From: Nocardioides jiangxiensis | Lineage (GTDB): Bacteria > Actinomycetota > Actinomycetes > Propionibacteriales > Nocardioidaceae | Assembly: GCF_030580915.1 (NCBI RefSeq) | Contig: NZ_JAUQTA010000002.1 | Location: forward strand, 1 to 64,000 | Direction of reading: 5' to 3' | Length of the DNA stretch: 64,000 nucleotides | Part shown: piece by piece, positions 26,946 through 35,868 of the stretch | Numbering within the stretch: the first letter of the stretch is position 1 | Layout: each line of letters begins with the position of its first letter | The notes under the pieces: generated by a model | What the model saw: the letters and a program-made list of their open reading frames with translations, nothing else | The model's database searches: none | Told to the model about the DNA's origin: nothing | Position numbers and translations under genes: made by a program

Positions 26946-26962
26946 ACGTACCAACGGTATGT
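26946..26962. promoter_or_regulatory. Second operator ACGTACC-AAC-GGTATGT
   Basis: The same motif as the site 31 bp to its left, with one mismatched pair. The centre-to-centre distance of about three helical turns places both on the same DNA face, suited to cooperative binding. Confidence 0.6.
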
Positions 26963-26984
26963 GGATGAGTGAAAGGAGCTGTCC

Positions 26985-27533
26985 ATGAACTGGGAAGCTT
27001 TTCACCGTCGTGGGGACGTGCTCCACGCCGTGATCAAGGAAGCCGACGCCCGACGCGACGGCGAGCTGCCGATGTACGTCACCGGCGTCGAGCAGACCTT
27101 CAGCGACGAGCTTGACCTGATCGGTGCGCTGTCGCTGCGCTGGCACACCCGCCTGTCGGGTCACATCGAGCGTCTCGCCAAGGACCAGCCCCTCGACCTC
27201 GAGGCAGCGACCATCGAGGCCTGGCGCGACGCCGCGGACGAGAACCCTGGCATCCGCCTGGTCCTCGACAAGGCCCTCGCCGACGCCGACGAGGAGACCG
27301 TGGCCGCCATGGAGCGGATGCTGGAGAAGGAGCGCGAGCTGCTCGCCCTCAACTCCGGCAAGATCTCGGCCTACCAGCTGGAGGAGCACGGCGCCCGTGT
27401 CGGTGCGGCCGTCGAGGCGAAGGCCCGCGAGGGCTTCGTGATCGGCGCGAACGCACCGCAGCGCGAGGCTGCGCCGTCGCTGCTCGCACGGATCAAGGCC
27501 AACACGCGGTCCCGGACCGCTGCCATCGCCTGA
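26985..27533 (+). CDS. Conserved hypothetical protein under operator control
   Basis: I do not recognise this 182-residue protein. It is soluble, with no signal peptide or membrane segment and no Cys. It is predicted mostly helical, acidic in the middle (DADEETVAAMERMLEKEREL) and basic at the end (LLARIKANTRSRTAAIA). It has a clear ribosome site (AAGGAG, 7 nt before ATG 26985). Two repeated CATACC/GGTATG operators sit in its promoter and a TetR gene is divergent from it, so it is an inducible single-gene unit. No enzymatic motif is visible. Confidence 0.7.
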   Translation: MNWEAFHRRGDVLHAVIKEADARRDGELPMYVTGVEQTFSDELDLIGALSLRWHTRLSGHIERLAKDQPLDLEAATIEAWRDAADENPGIRLVLDKALADADEETVAAMERMLEKERELLALNSGKISAYQLEEHGARVGAAVEAKAREGFVIGANAPQREAAPSLLARIKANTRSRTAAIA

Positions 27534-27678
27534 CGGCAGGCCCGCTGAGCTGACGTACCCCGGGTGCTGGCGCATCCCTCCCCGTGACCCTCCCAGTCAC
27601 ATTCCCTCCCACCGCGCCGGCCCCCGGGGATCGTCATTTCCGCCCCCGACGCTGGTCGGAGGTTCTCCTCACCTCGCA

Positions 27679-27684
27679 TAGGAT
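27679..27684 (+). promoter_or_regulatory. -10 box TAGGAT for the DUF3039 gene
   Basis: TAGGAT ends six bases before GTG 27691, so the transcript is probably leaderless. The stretch 27534-27678 shows no gene. Confidence 0.45.
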
Positions 27685-27690
27685 CGTCTC

Positions 27691-27948
27691 GTGAGCACGC
27701 CCATCGGATTCACCCAGCTCGACGTCGTCGAAGACCGCGAGACGCTGTCGGTCGAGGACGGCGACCACGAGCGGTTCAGCCACTTCGTCCCCAAGGAGAA
27801 GCTGACCGAGGCGATGGTCCTGGGGACGCCGGTCGTCGCCCTGTGCGGCAAGGTGTGGGTCCCCAGCCGCGCCCCGGAGAAGTTCCCGGTCTGCCCGGAG
27901 TGCAAGGAGATCTGGGAGTCGATCGAGCACGACGGGGACGACTCTTGA
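27691..27948 (+). CDS. DUF3039 protein
   Basis: An 85-residue protein with VVALCGKVWVPSR and FPVCPECKEIWE, giving three Cys that could form a small zinc site, as in the DUF3039 family of actinobacteria. Function unknown. Its stop overlaps the TTG start of the helicase gene (TTGA), so the two are co-translated; a role near the helicase is inferred only from this arrangement. Confidence 0.88.
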   Translation: MSTPIGFTQLDVVEDRETLSVEDGDHERFSHFVPKEKLTEAMVLGTPVVALCGKVWVPSRAPEKFPVCPECKEIWESIEHDGDDS

Positions 27949-29750
27949 GCGGTCAGCCCGAGGCTGACCTGTTCGACACGGTTCCCCAGGCTCCCGGCGC
28001 GCTGACGCCGGCGTGGCCGGACCGTGCCGCGTGGGGCACCGCGACCTCGCTGCGTGCCTGGCAGGCAGCGGCGATGCGGAAGTACCTCGACGAGCAGCCC
28101 CGCGACTTCCTCGCCGTCGCCACCCCGGGAGCCGGCAAGACGACGTTCGCGCTGACCGTGGCGGCCGAGCTGCTCGGTCGTCGCGTCGTCGACCGGGTCA
28201 CCATCGTGGCGCCGACCGAGCACCTCAAGGTGCAGTGGGCCGAGGCCGCGGCGCGTGCGGGCATCCCGATCGACCCGACGTACTCCGCCGGGCAGGGCAA
28301 GACCTCCCAGGAGTTCCTGGGCATCGCGGTCACCTACGCCGGAGTCGCGGTGAACCCGCTGGCCATGCGGATCCGCACCGAGCGCTTCAAGACCCTGGTC
28401 ATCCTCGACGAGGTGCACCACGCCGGAGACGCACTGAGCTGGGGCGAGGGCGTCCGCGAGGCGTTCGACCCGGCGACGCGTCGGCTCGCGCTGACCGGCA
28501 CGCCGTTCCGCTCCGACGTGAACCCGATCCCGTTCGTGAGCTACGAGCCCAACGAGGACGGCATCCCGCAGTCCAAGGCCGACTACACCTACGGCTATGC
28601 GCACGCGCTCGCCGACCACGTCGTCCGCCCGGTGCTCTTCATGGCCTACTCGGGCGAGATGCAGTGGCGCACGCGCGCCGGTGACGAGATCACCGCCCGC
28701 CTCGGCGAGCCGCTGACCAAGGACATGCACCAGCAGGCGCTGCGTACCGCGCTCGACCCGAGCGGCTCGTGGATGCCGGCGGTCCTCGAGGCCGCCGACA
28801 AGCGCCTCACCGAGGTACGCCGCCACGTCCCGGACGCGGGCGGCCTCGTCATCGCCTCCGACCAGGACTCCGCACGGGCCTACGCCAAGCTCCTGCGCGC
28901 GATCACGGGGGAGTCCCCGGTCGTCGTCCTCTCCGACGAGAAGGGTGCCTCGAAGAAGATCTCCGGCTTCTCCGAGGGCGACCAGCGCTGGATGGTCGCG
29001 GTCCGCATGGTCTCCGAGGGCGTCGACGTTCCGCGTCTCGCCGTCGGCGTCTGGGCGACCAACACCTCGACGCCCCTCTTCTTCGCCCAGGCCGTCGGCC
29101 GCTTCGTGCGCGCCCGCAAGCGCGGCGAGACCGCGTCGGTCTTCCTGCCCTCGGTGCCCAACCTGCTCGGGCTTGCCGCCGAGCTCGAGGTCCAGCGTGA
29201 CCACGTGCTCGGACGCAAGGTCAACGACGACGGCGACATCTTCGCTGCGGAGCAGGGCCTGATCGACCAGGCCAACGCGGCCGAGGGCGCCTCGGACGAC
29301 CTGCTCGGCAACTTCGAGGCGCTCGGCTCGGAGGCCACCTTCGACCGCGTCCTGTACGACGGCGGCGAGTTCGGGCACTCGGGAGAGGTGCACGTCGGCT
29401 CCGACGAGGAGATGGACTTCCTCGGCATCCCCGGCCTGCTCGAGCCCGACCAGGTGCGCGACCTGCTGCACCAGCGTCAGTCCGAGCGGGCCAGGAAGCA
29501 GAAGCAGGAGCGCGCCGCCGACCCGACGTCCGAGGAGGACCGCGCGGTCACGCACGAGCGCCTCGGCGTGCTGCGCCGGGAGCTGAACGGCCTCGTCGCC
29601 GCCTGGTACCACCGCACCGGCCAGCCGCACGGCGTGACGCACAACGCGCTCCGCAAGGAGTGCGGCGGCCCGCCGTCCGCGGTCGCGACGGTCGACCAGC
29701 TCCAGGGCCGCATCGACAAGATCCGCGAGTGGGCGATCAGCGGACGCTGA
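27945..29750 (+). CDS. DEAD/DEAH-box helicase
   Basis: A ~601-residue superfamily 2 helicase. A RAWQ motif (LRAWQAAAMRKYL) precedes Walker A ATPGAGKTTF near residue 65. DEVHH (motif II) is near 155 and LTGTPF (motif III-like) near 180. The C-terminal RecA domain has MVSEGVDVPRLAVGV and FFAQAVGRFVRARK (motifs V-VI), and a charged helical tail follows. TTG 27945 is chosen because it overlaps the DUF3039 stop and keeps the Q-like motif; ATG 28074 would remove it. It probably acts on nucleic acid in repair or RNA metabolism. Confidence 0.88.
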   Translation: MSGQPEADLFDTVPQAPGALTPAWPDRAAWGTATSLRAWQAAAMRKYLDEQPRDFLAVATPGAGKTTFALTVAAELLGRRVVDRVTIVAPTEHLKVQWAEAAARAGIPIDPTYSAGQGKTSQEFLGIAVTYAGVAVNPLAMRIRTERFKTLVILDEVHHAGDALSWGEGVREAFDPATRRLALTGTPFRSDVNPIPFVSYEPNEDGIPQSKADYTYGYAHALADHVVRPVLFMAYSGEMQWRTRAGDEITARLGEPLTKDMHQQALRTALDPSGSWMPAVLEAADKRLTEVRRHVPDAGGLVIASDQDSARAYAKLLRAITGESPVVVLSDEKGASKKISGFSEGDQRWMVAVRMVSEGVDVPRLAVGVWATNTSTPLFFAQAVGRFVRARKRGETASVFLPSVPNLLGLAAELEVQRDHVLGRKVNDDGDIFAAEQGLIDQANAAEGASDDLLGNFEALGSEATFDRVLYDGGEFGHSGEVHVGSDEEMDFLGIPGLLEPDQVRDLLHQRQSERARKQKQERAADPTSEEDRAVTHERLGVLRRELNGLVAAWYHRTGQPHGVTHNALRKECGGPPSAVATVDQLQGRIDKIREWAISGR

Positions 29751-29761
29751 CCTCGACAACG

Positions 29762-29801
29762 ACGAACGCCGCCTCCCTGACGTCGGGGAGGCGGCGTTCG
29801 T
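29762..29801. terminator. Bidirectional terminator between convergent genes
   Basis: ACGAACGCCGCCTCCC pairs perfectly with GGGAGGCGGCGTTCGT around an 8-nt loop, between the helicase stop and the transporter ATPase stop. Confidence 0.85.
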
Positions 29802-29815
29802 GCGTCGTGCGTGGG

Positions 29816-30559
29816 TCAGAGCACCTTGGAGAGGAACGCCTGGGTGCGCTCGTGCTGCGGGTTGCCGAGCACCTCGCGCGGGTCGCCCTCCTCGACGATG
29901 ACGCCGCCGTCCATGAAGACCAGCTTGTCGCCGACCTCGCGGGCGAAGCCCATCTCGTGGGTCACGACCATCATCGTCATGCCCTCCGACGCGAGGTCCT
30001 TCATGACCGCGAGGACGTCGCCGACGAGCTCCGGGTCCAGCGCGCTGGTCGGCTCGTCGAAGAGCATCATGTCGGGGTCCATCGACAGGGCACGCGCGAT
30101 CGCGACCCGCTGCTGCTGGCCGCCGGAGAGGTGCGCGGGGTAGGCGTCCTCGCGGTTGGCCAGGCCGACCTTCGCGAGGTTGCGCCGGGCGATCTCCACC
30201 GCCTCGGCGGTGCTGCGCTTCTTCACCCGCTTCTGCGCGATGGTGAGGTTCTTCAGCACGCTCATGTGCGGGAAGAGGTTGAACTGCTGGAAGACCATGC
30301 CGATCCGGCTGCGCACGGCATCCAGGTCGGTCTCGGGGTCCGTGATGTCGATGCCCTCGACGAGGATCCGGCCCGAGGTCGGCTCCTCCAGACGGTTCAC
30401 GCAGCGCAGCAGGGTCGACTTGCCCGAACCCGACGGCCCGATCACGCAGACCACCTGGCCGTTGTCGACGTGGAAGTCGATGCCCTTGAGCACCTCGTTC
30501 TGGCCGAAGGACTTGTGCAGCTCGCGCACCTCGATGGCGCGGCTCTGGGTGGTCGTCAT
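29816..30559 (-). CDS. glnQ: Polar amino-acid ABC transporter ATPase
   Basis: A 247-residue ATPase of the polar-amino-acid uptake family. Walker [10 protein letters not shown] is near residue 39, [13 protein letters not shown] covers the Q-loop, the signature is LSGGQQQRV, Walker [13 protein letters not shown], and [12 protein letters not shown] carries the switch His. It is the last gene of a substrate-binding protein/permease/ATPase operon read leftward. Glutamate/glutamine or aspartate is the common substrate of close relatives, so the symbol is by family only. Confidence 0.93.
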   Translation of the reverse strand: MTTTQSRAIEVRELHKSFGQNEVLKGIDFHVDNGQVVCVIGPSGSGKSTLLRCVNRLEEPTSGRILVEGIDITDPETDLDAVRSRIGMVFQQFNLFPHMSVLKNLTIAQKRVKKRSTAEAVEIARRNLAKVGLANREDAYPAHLSGGQQQRVAIARALSMDPDMMLFDEPTSALDPELVGDVLAVMKDLASEGMTMMVVTHEMGFAREVGDKLVFMDGGVIVEEGDPREVLGNPQHERTQAFLSKVL

Positions 30560-30564
30560 GTCAG

Positions 30565-31359
30565 TCACCGGGCTCGCTGCTGGCGACGCTCGAGGGCGGC
30601 GACCAGCTGGGTCAGGGGGAGTGAGATCGCCAGGTAGACCAGCGCGATCGCCAGCAGGGGCGCAGAGTTCGCGTACTCGATGATGCCCTGCTGGCCGTAG
30701 GCGGTCAGGTCGACCTGTGACGCCTGCGCGCCGACGAACGCGAGGAGGGAGGTGTCCTTGAGGAGCAGGACGCCCTCGTTGGTCAGCGGCGGGATGACGA
30801 CGCGCAGGGCCTGCGGGAGGACGATCGACGTCGTCGTCCGGTACGAGGACATGCCCAGCGACCGGGCGGCTTCGGTCTGGCCCTTCGGCACGGCCTGGAT
30901 GCCCGCGCGCAGCGTCTCCGCCATGTACGCCGAGGCCACGAAGACGAGCCCGATGAGCCCTGCGCCGATGGTGCCGCCCGGGGCGTTCCAGTCGAACGCG
31001 AGCGGTACGCCGAACGCCATGAACAGGATCACGACGAGCGCCGGCAGCCCGCGGAAGAACTCGATCCATGCGATCGCGATCCACCGGAGGCCGAGCACGC
31101 TCGACATCTTCATGAGGGCGAGCACGAGCGCCAGTGCGAGACCGCCCGCGAAGGCGATGACGGTGTAGAAGAGCGTGTTCTTCGCGCCGATCAGGAAGAT
31201 GTCGGGCCACTGGCCGCGCCAGGTGTCGCCGTCGGCGAAGTTGAGCTTGAGTGCCTCCCAGTCGGCCTTGAGCACGAGGAGGAGGACCAGCAGCGCGAGG
31301 ACGGCGTACACACCGAGGTGTGTCGCCGCCCGTCGCTGCCGTCGGGTGAGGGCTGGCAT
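30565..31359 (-). CDS. Amino-acid ABC transporter permease
   Basis: A 264-residue HisM/GlnP-type permease with about five membrane helices. The conserved EAA loop lies around [28 protein letters not shown] (EAA...G near residue 150), which contacts the ATPase. Only one permease is encoded, so it would work as a homodimer. It sits between the binding-protein and ATPase genes with spacings of 7 and 5 bases. Confidence 0.93.
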   Translation of the reverse strand: MPALTRRQRRAATHLGVYAVLALLVLLLVLKADWEALKLNFADGDTWRGQWPDIFLIGAKNTLFYTVIAFAGGLALALVLALMKMSSVLGLRWIAIAWIEFFRGLPALVVILFMAFGVPLAFDWNAPGGTIGAGLIGLVFVASAYMAETLRAGIQAVPKGQTEAARSLGMSSYRTTTSIVLPQALRVVIPPLTNEGVLLLKDTSLLAFVGAQASQVDLTAYGQQGIIEYANSAPLLAIALVYLAISLPLTQLVAALERRQQRAR

Positions 31360-31366
31360 CAGGCGA

Positions 31367-32167
31367 TCACTTGGTGGCGAAGTAGGAGTCGTAGATCTTC
31401 TGGTAGTCGCCGCTCGAGTGCAGCGTGGCCAGGGCGTCGTCGACAGCCTTGATCAGGTCGGTGTTCGACTTCTTCATGGCCAGGCCATAGGTCTCGTCGG
31501 TCTTGTAGGTCTCGACGACGGTGAACTTGCCGGGCTGCTTCGGGTCCTTCTGGTGGTCCAGGTTGACCGGGAGGTCCTGCAGGATCGCGTCGACCTGACC
31601 GGCCTTGATCGCGGCGTACATCTGCGCGTCGCTCGGGAACGAGGTCACCTTGGCGCCCGTGGCGTTCTTGTTCGCGTAGGTCTCACCGGTCGTGCCCTTC
31701 TGGACGGCAACCGACTTGCCCTTCAGGTCGTCGATCGACTTGATCGACGACCCGGCCGGGACGAGCAGCGACTGCTCGGAGTCGTAGTAGCCCTCGCTGA
31801 AGCCGATCTTCTTCTCGCGGACAGGGGTGATCGTCATCGCGGAGGCGGCGAGGTCGCACTGCCTGGAGTTGAGCGCGAGGCCACTCTGGAGGGCGTTGAA
31901 GTCGGAGTCCTTGACGACGAGCTTGAGCTTCAGCTCCTTGGCGACGGCCGTGACGATGTCGATGTCGAAGCCCTTGAAGCCCGTCGGCGTCGTCTTGTCG
32001 AAGTCCTCGAACGGCGGGTAGGGGACGTCCGAGCAGACGGTCAGCGTGCCCGCCGTGATGGTGTCGAGGGCGCCGTCGGCCTTGTCGTTGCCCTTGTCGG
32101 AACCGCACGCGGCGAGGCCGAGGGCCAGGGTCGCGGCGGCGGCGGTGGTCAGGATCCGGGAGGTCAT
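31367..32167 (-). CDS. Amino-acid ABC transporter substrate-binding lipoprotein
   Basis: A 266-residue lipoprotein, with lipobox LAAC (Cys near residue 21) and a two-lobed SBP_bac_3 domain (TVCSDVPYPPFEDFD, GFDIDIVTAVAKEL, AASAMTITPVREKKIGFSEG). It captures an amino acid outside the cell for the permease downstream. ATG 32167 is supported by TAGTGT seven bases upstream on this strand. It is the first gene of the operon. Confidence 0.93.
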   Translation of the reverse strand: MTSRILTTAAAATLALGLAACGSDKGNDKADGALDTITAGTLTVCSDVPYPPFEDFDKTTPTGFKGFDIDIVTAVAKELKLKLVVKDSDFNALQSGLALNSRQCDLAASAMTITPVREKKIGFSEGYYDSEQSLLVPAGSSIKSIDDLKGKSVAVQKGTTGETYANKNATGAKVTSFPSDAQMYAAIKAGQVDAILQDLPVNLDHQKDPKQPGKFTVVETYKTDETYGLAMKKSNTDLIKAVDDALATLHSSGDYQKIYDSYFATK

Positions 32168-32174
32168 GCTCGGC

Positions 32175-32203
32175 ACACTAGGGGATTGCAGATCACAATC
32201 GAA
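32175..32203 (-). promoter_or_regulatory. Promoter of the amino-acid transporter operon
   Basis: On the minus strand TTCGAT and TAGTGT (32180-32175) are 17 bp apart, and the -10 ends seven bases before the binding-protein ATG, consistent with a leaderless start. Confidence 0.5.
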
Positions 32204-32273
32204 TGCCGGATGTGTTGCGGAACTGTCTGGGACCCCAGATTCTGTGGACCGCGCGCCGCCGCGGCCAGCCGGC

Positions 32274-33368
32274 TCAGTCGGTGAGGGCCGGGTAGTCCGT
32301 GTAGCCCGCGGCGCCGCCGCCGTACACGGTCGCCTGGACGACCTCGTTGAGCGGGGCGCCCGTGCGCAGGCGGACGTCGAGGTCGGGGTTGGCGATGTAC
32401 GCACGACCGAACGCGGCGGCGTCGATCAGGCCCGCCTCGATCAGGCGCTCGGCCTTGGCGACGTCGTAGGCACCGGCACCGATGATCACGCCCGGGAACG
32501 CCGCACGCAGCTGCTTGCGGTACTCCTCGGTGAGCTCGGGCCCACCGGCCCAGTCCGGCTCGGACAGGTGCAGGAACGCGATGCCCCGCTTGGCGAACTC
32601 GGCCGCGACGTAGAGGCCGGCCTCGGCGCCCTCCGGGTCCGAGGTGCCGTTGAACGAGCCGATGGGGGAGATGCGGATGCCGACGTGGTCCGCGTCCCAG
32701 GCGTCGATGACGGCGTCGAGGACCTCCAGCATGAGGCGGGCGCGGTTCTCCAGCGAGCCGCCGTACTCGTCGGTGCGCTGGTTGCTGTCGGCGGCGAGGA
32801 ACTGGTGGAGCAGGTAGCCGTGGGCACCGTGGATCTCGGCCAGGTCGAAGCCGGCCTCGCGGGCGTTGGCGGAGGCGCGACGGTAGTCCTCGACCACGGC
32901 CTTGATCTCCTCGACCGTCAGCTCGTGCGGCGTCGGGCAGTCGGCGCGGTAGACGTTGCCGTCCGCGTCCTTCAGCGAGGTGCGGTTGCGGAACGGGATG
33001 GCACTTGCGGAGACCGGCAGCGCGCCGTCGTGGAAGGACTCGTGCGACACCCGGCCGGTGTGCCACAGCTGCGGCGCGATACGACCGCCCGCGGCGTGGA
33101 CGGCCTCGGTGATGGCGCGCCATCCGGCGACCTGCTCGGGGGAGTAGATGCCCGGGGTGTCGGCGTACCCCTTGCCCTGCGGGGAGATCTGCGTGCCCTC
33201 CGTGATCAGGAGGCCGGCGCCCGCGCGCTGCGTGTAGTACTCCGCCATGAGCGCGTTGGGCACGTCGCCCGGCTGCGTCGCGCGCATCCGGGTCAGCGGC
33301 GCCATGATCACGCGGTGGGGGAGCTCGACGGCTCCGACGGTCAGGGGCTGGAAGAGTCGGCTGGTCAC
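32274..33368 (-). CDS. Alkene reductase, old yellow enzyme family
   Basis: A 364-residue FMN-dependent ene-reductase (NemA/OPR-like TIM barrel). Motifs are LFQPLTVGAVELPHRVIMAP at the start, RMRA, the substrate-binding EIHGAHGYLLHQFL (HxxH pair), SNQRTDEYGGS and GAGAYDVAKAERLI. These enzymes reduce activated C=C bonds of enones, nitro-olefins or maleimides with NAD(P)H. GTG 33368 is chosen because family members start just before LFxP; an upstream ATG at 33401 adds 11 Pro-rich residues. It is a single-gene unit. Confidence 0.92.
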   Translation of the reverse strand: MTSRLFQPLTVGAVELPHRVIMAPLTRMRATQPGDVPNALMAEYYTQRAGAGLLITEGTQISPQGKGYADTPGIYSPEQVAGWRAITEAVHAAGGRIAPQLWHTGRVSHESFHDGALPVSASAIPFRNRTSLKDADGNVYRADCPTPHELTVEEIKAVVEDYRRASANAREAGFDLAEIHGAHGYLLHQFLAADSNQRTDEYGGSLENRARLMLEVLDAVIDAWDADHVGIRISPIGSFNGTSDPEGAEAGLYVAAEFAKRGIAFLHLSEPDWAGGPELTEEYRKQLRAAFPGVIIGAGAYDVAKAERLIEAGLIDAAAFGRAYIANPDLDVRLRTGAPLNEVVQATVYGGGAAGYTDYPALTD

Positions 33369-33508
33369 GTCGGAGCCAACCGCGGCTGGGGGCGGCGGCA
33401 TTCCCGCCCATGGGATTGATATTTCAACCAGAACCGCGTCATGGCCCGCGTGGTCGAGCGTTTGACAGGTGTCCAGACTCTCGGAACACGAAAGTAGTCA
33501 GTACCTCC

Positions 33509-34810
33509 ATGGCCTCCACCCTCCTCGGTTCGCGCCGCACCGCCGCCCGCGGCGGCGCCGTCGCGCTCCTCGCCTCTGCCGTCGCCTCGGCAGCCCTCCT
33601 GCTGCCCGCGACCCCGGCTCAGGCTGCCGTCACCAACCAGACCCTCGTCGGCTCCGCAGCCGGCACGAAGGTCACCCTGCTCAACGGCACGGTCTCCTCC
33701 GGTGCGACGGCCCCGTCCGGCCTCACGACGCCGTACACGGGCAAGACCTCCTCCAACTCGACCGCCAGCGTCGTGGTGCCGGGCCTCCTCACCACGGGCG
33801 TCGTCTCCTCCAAGGTCGCCACCACGGCGATCACCGGCGGCAAGCGGATCACCTCCACCGCCTCCGTCGCGGGCGTCGACCTGCTCAACGGCCTGGTCAA
33901 GGCGACCGCGGTCCAGAGCACGAGCCGCGTCTCCGTGGTCAACGGCATCGCGACCCCGTCCAGCACCCCGAACTTCCTCGGCCTCGCCGTCGCCGGTACG
34001 ACGCTGCCGCTGAGCATCCCGAAGAACTTCACGGTCGACGTGCCGGGCGTGGCCAAGGTCGTTCTCAACAAGAGCGTCGCGACCCAGCTCTCCGACAACG
34101 CCGCCCGGCAGGTCTCCGCGGGCATCGAGGTGACGCTTCTCAGTGCTGTCGGCGCCTACGGGGCCGGCACGGTCATCGACGTGGCGCCGACCGCTGCCGC
34201 GGCGACCCTGCCGACGACGCAGCTCGGTGCGGCGGTCGGGGGCCTCGGCTACTCGACCCGCGTCGCTGCCGTCGTCGACGGCGTCCTCAAGGTGACCTCG
34301 GGTCCGACCGCAGCCCAGGCCATGCCGGCCGGCGGCACCGCGGGCAAGAACGTCACCAACAGCACCGTCGGTGTCCACCTCAGCACGATCCTCAACACCG
34401 GTACGCTCGCCAACACCGTGAACGGCTCGCGCACGGCGTCGTACTCGCGTTCGACGGTCACCTCGAACGTGACGGCCGTCAACCTGCTCGGTGGACTGGT
34501 CCGGGCTGACGCCGTCAAGGCCGTCGCGCAGTCGTCGAAGAAGTCCGGCTACCCGGCGGTCAAGACCGGCCAGTCGACGCTCGTCAACCTGGTCATCGGC
34601 GGCAAGGCCATCCCGGTCGACGTCGCCCCCAACACCACCGTCAGCGTCCTCGGCCTGGTCACGGTGACGGTCAACCAGCAGATCCGCACGACGACGGGCA
34701 TCACCGTCAACGCGCTCGACGTGAAGGTCGTCGGTGCCGGCCTCGGCCTGCCGGTCGGCAGCCACATCACGGTCGCGTCCGCCGACGCGTGGGTGGGCAC
34801 CGCCGGCTGA
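33509..34810 (+). CDS. Secreted choice-of-anchor P family protein, two tandem domains
   Basis: A 433-residue exported protein. The signal peptide is cleaved near ATPAQA/AV (residue ~36). The mature chain is Ser/Thr/Val/Gly-rich with almost no Cys. It has two related halves: residues ~50-225 containing GVDLLNGLVKATAVQ and ~255-430 containing AVNLLGGLVRADAVK. This matches the choice-of-anchor P pattern found in actinobacterial surface proteins, but there is no C-terminal LPXTG or membrane anchor, so it is probably released or loosely bound. TTGACA at 33462 may be a -35 box. Function unknown. Confidence 0.8.
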   Translation: MASTLLGSRRTAARGGAVALLASAVASAALLLPATPAQAAVTNQTLVGSAAGTKVTLLNGTVSSGATAPSGLTTPYTGKTSSNSTASVVVPGLLTTGVVSSKVATTAITGGKRITSTASVAGVDLLNGLVKATAVQSTSRVSVVNGIATPSSTPNFLGLAVAGTTLPLSIPKNFTVDVPGVAKVVLNKSVATQLSDNAARQVSAGIEVTLLSAVGAYGAGTVIDVAPTAAAATLPTTQLGAAVGGLGYSTRVAAVVDGVLKVTSGPTAAQAMPAGGTAGKNVTNSTVGVHLSTILNTGTLANTVNGSRTASYSRSTVTSNVTAVNLLGGLVRADAVKAVAQSSKKSGYPAVKTGQSTLVNLVIGGKAIPVDVAPNTTVSVLGLVTVTVNQQIRTTTGITVNALDVKVVGAGLGLPVGSHITVASADAWVGTAG

Positions 34811-34903
34811 CCCCCGCCCAGCCTCACCACTGCCCCCGTGCCCACGCGGCGCGGGGGCAGTGGCGTCTCCGGTCGCGAAGCTGCCCTGTGGAACGATGGA
34901 GGC

Positions 34904-35194
34904 GTGTCGACCGCAAGCCCCGAGGTCGGGTCCGAGACGGTCCCCGACGAGATCACGTTCCTCAGCAAGCCCTGGGTGACCGTCGTCTGGAACGACCCGG
35001 TCAACCTCATGTCCTACGTCTCCTACGTCTTCCAGACCTACTTCGGCTACGCGAAGGCCGAGGCGGAGAAGCTGATGATGCAGGTCCACGAGGAGGGCCG
35101 CTCCGTCGTCTCCTCCGGCACGCGCGAGGAGATGGAGCGCGACGTGCAGGCCATGCACGAGTACGGCCTGTGGGCAACGATGGAGAAGCAGTGA
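34904..35194 (+). CDS. clpS: ClpS, ATP-dependent Clp protease adaptor
   Basis: A 96-residue adaptor that delivers N-degron proteins to ClpAP/ClpCP. It has [20 protein letters not shown], with the N-degron-binding Asn-Asp-Pro loop, and the C-terminal [23 protein letters not shown] 34904 is chosen because it gives the usual length; an upstream ATG adds 22 residues without family support. It is the first gene of the block shared with Mycobacterium (ClpS, DUF2017, Mec, CysO, CysM). Confidence 0.95.
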   Translation: MSTASPEVGSETVPDEITFLSKPWVTVVWNDPVNLMSYVSYVFQTYFGYAKAEAEKLMMQVHEEGRSVVSSGTREEMERDVQAMHEYGLWATMEKQ

Positions 35195-35201
35195 GGACGC
35201 C

Positions 35202-35789
35202 GTGACCGAGGGCTTCCACCGACACCGGAAGTCCGGGCGTGCGATCGCCGAGTTCACCGGGTTCGAGGCCGACCTGCTCCGCTCGCTGGCCTCCCAGCTC
35301 ATCGAGCTGCTGCACAGCGAGGTCGCGGCGCCCGTGGAGCACGAGGACCCGCTGGCGGCCCTCTTCGACTTCTCCGGGCCGACCACCGCGCCGGAGGACC
35401 CGGTGCTGCAGCGCCTCTTCCCCACGGCGTACCCGGGGGACGACGACGCGGCGGCCGAGTTCCGTCGCTTCACCGAGGGCACGCTGCGCGACGGCAAGGC
35501 CCGCGGGGCGGCTGCCGTCATCGACGCGCTGGAGGAGGCCGGCCTCCCCGAGGACGACGTCGACGACGCCGTCCACATCGATGTCGAGCTCGACACCGGC
35601 GAGGCGGTGACCTGGCTGAAGACCTTCACCGACATCCGCCTCGCCCTCGCCACCCGCCTCGGCGTCGAGGAAGGTGACGAGGAGCGCTGGGCGGCACTCC
35701 CGGACGACGACCCCGCCAGCCAGGCCCACGACATCTACGAGTGGGTCGGCTACCTGCAGGAGACGCTGGTCGGGGCGCTGGGCGGCTGA
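35202..35789 (+). CDS. DUF2017 family protein
   Basis: A 195-residue acidic, mostly helical soluble protein with AIAEFTGFEADLLRSLASQL at the start and WAALPDDDPASQAHDIYEWVGYLQE near the end, the DUF2017 pattern. It always sits next to clpS in actinobacteria, and here it is 7 bp away. The biochemical role is unknown; a link to proteolysis is inferred from context only. Confidence 0.9.
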   Translation: MTEGFHRHRKSGRAIAEFTGFEADLLRSLASQLIELLHSEVAAPVEHEDPLAALFDFSGPTTAPEDPVLQRLFPTAYPGDDDAAAEFRRFTEGTLRDGKARGAAAVIDALEEAGLPEDDVDDAVHIDVELDTGEAVTWLKTFTDIRLALATRLGVEEGDEERWAALPDDDPASQAHDIYEWVGYLQETLVGALGG

Positions 35790-35854
35790 CCGGCGCGGTC
35801 ACGGGGTGACGCAGGCGGCACCCGCCCGATGCGGCCCCCAGTGCCGTTCTCACC

Positions 35855-35860
35855 TAGGCT
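35855..35860 (+). promoter_or_regulatory. -10 box TAGGCT for mec
   Basis: TAGGCT ends eight bases before GTG 35869. Confidence 0.4.
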
Positions 35861-35868
35861 GTGGACTT

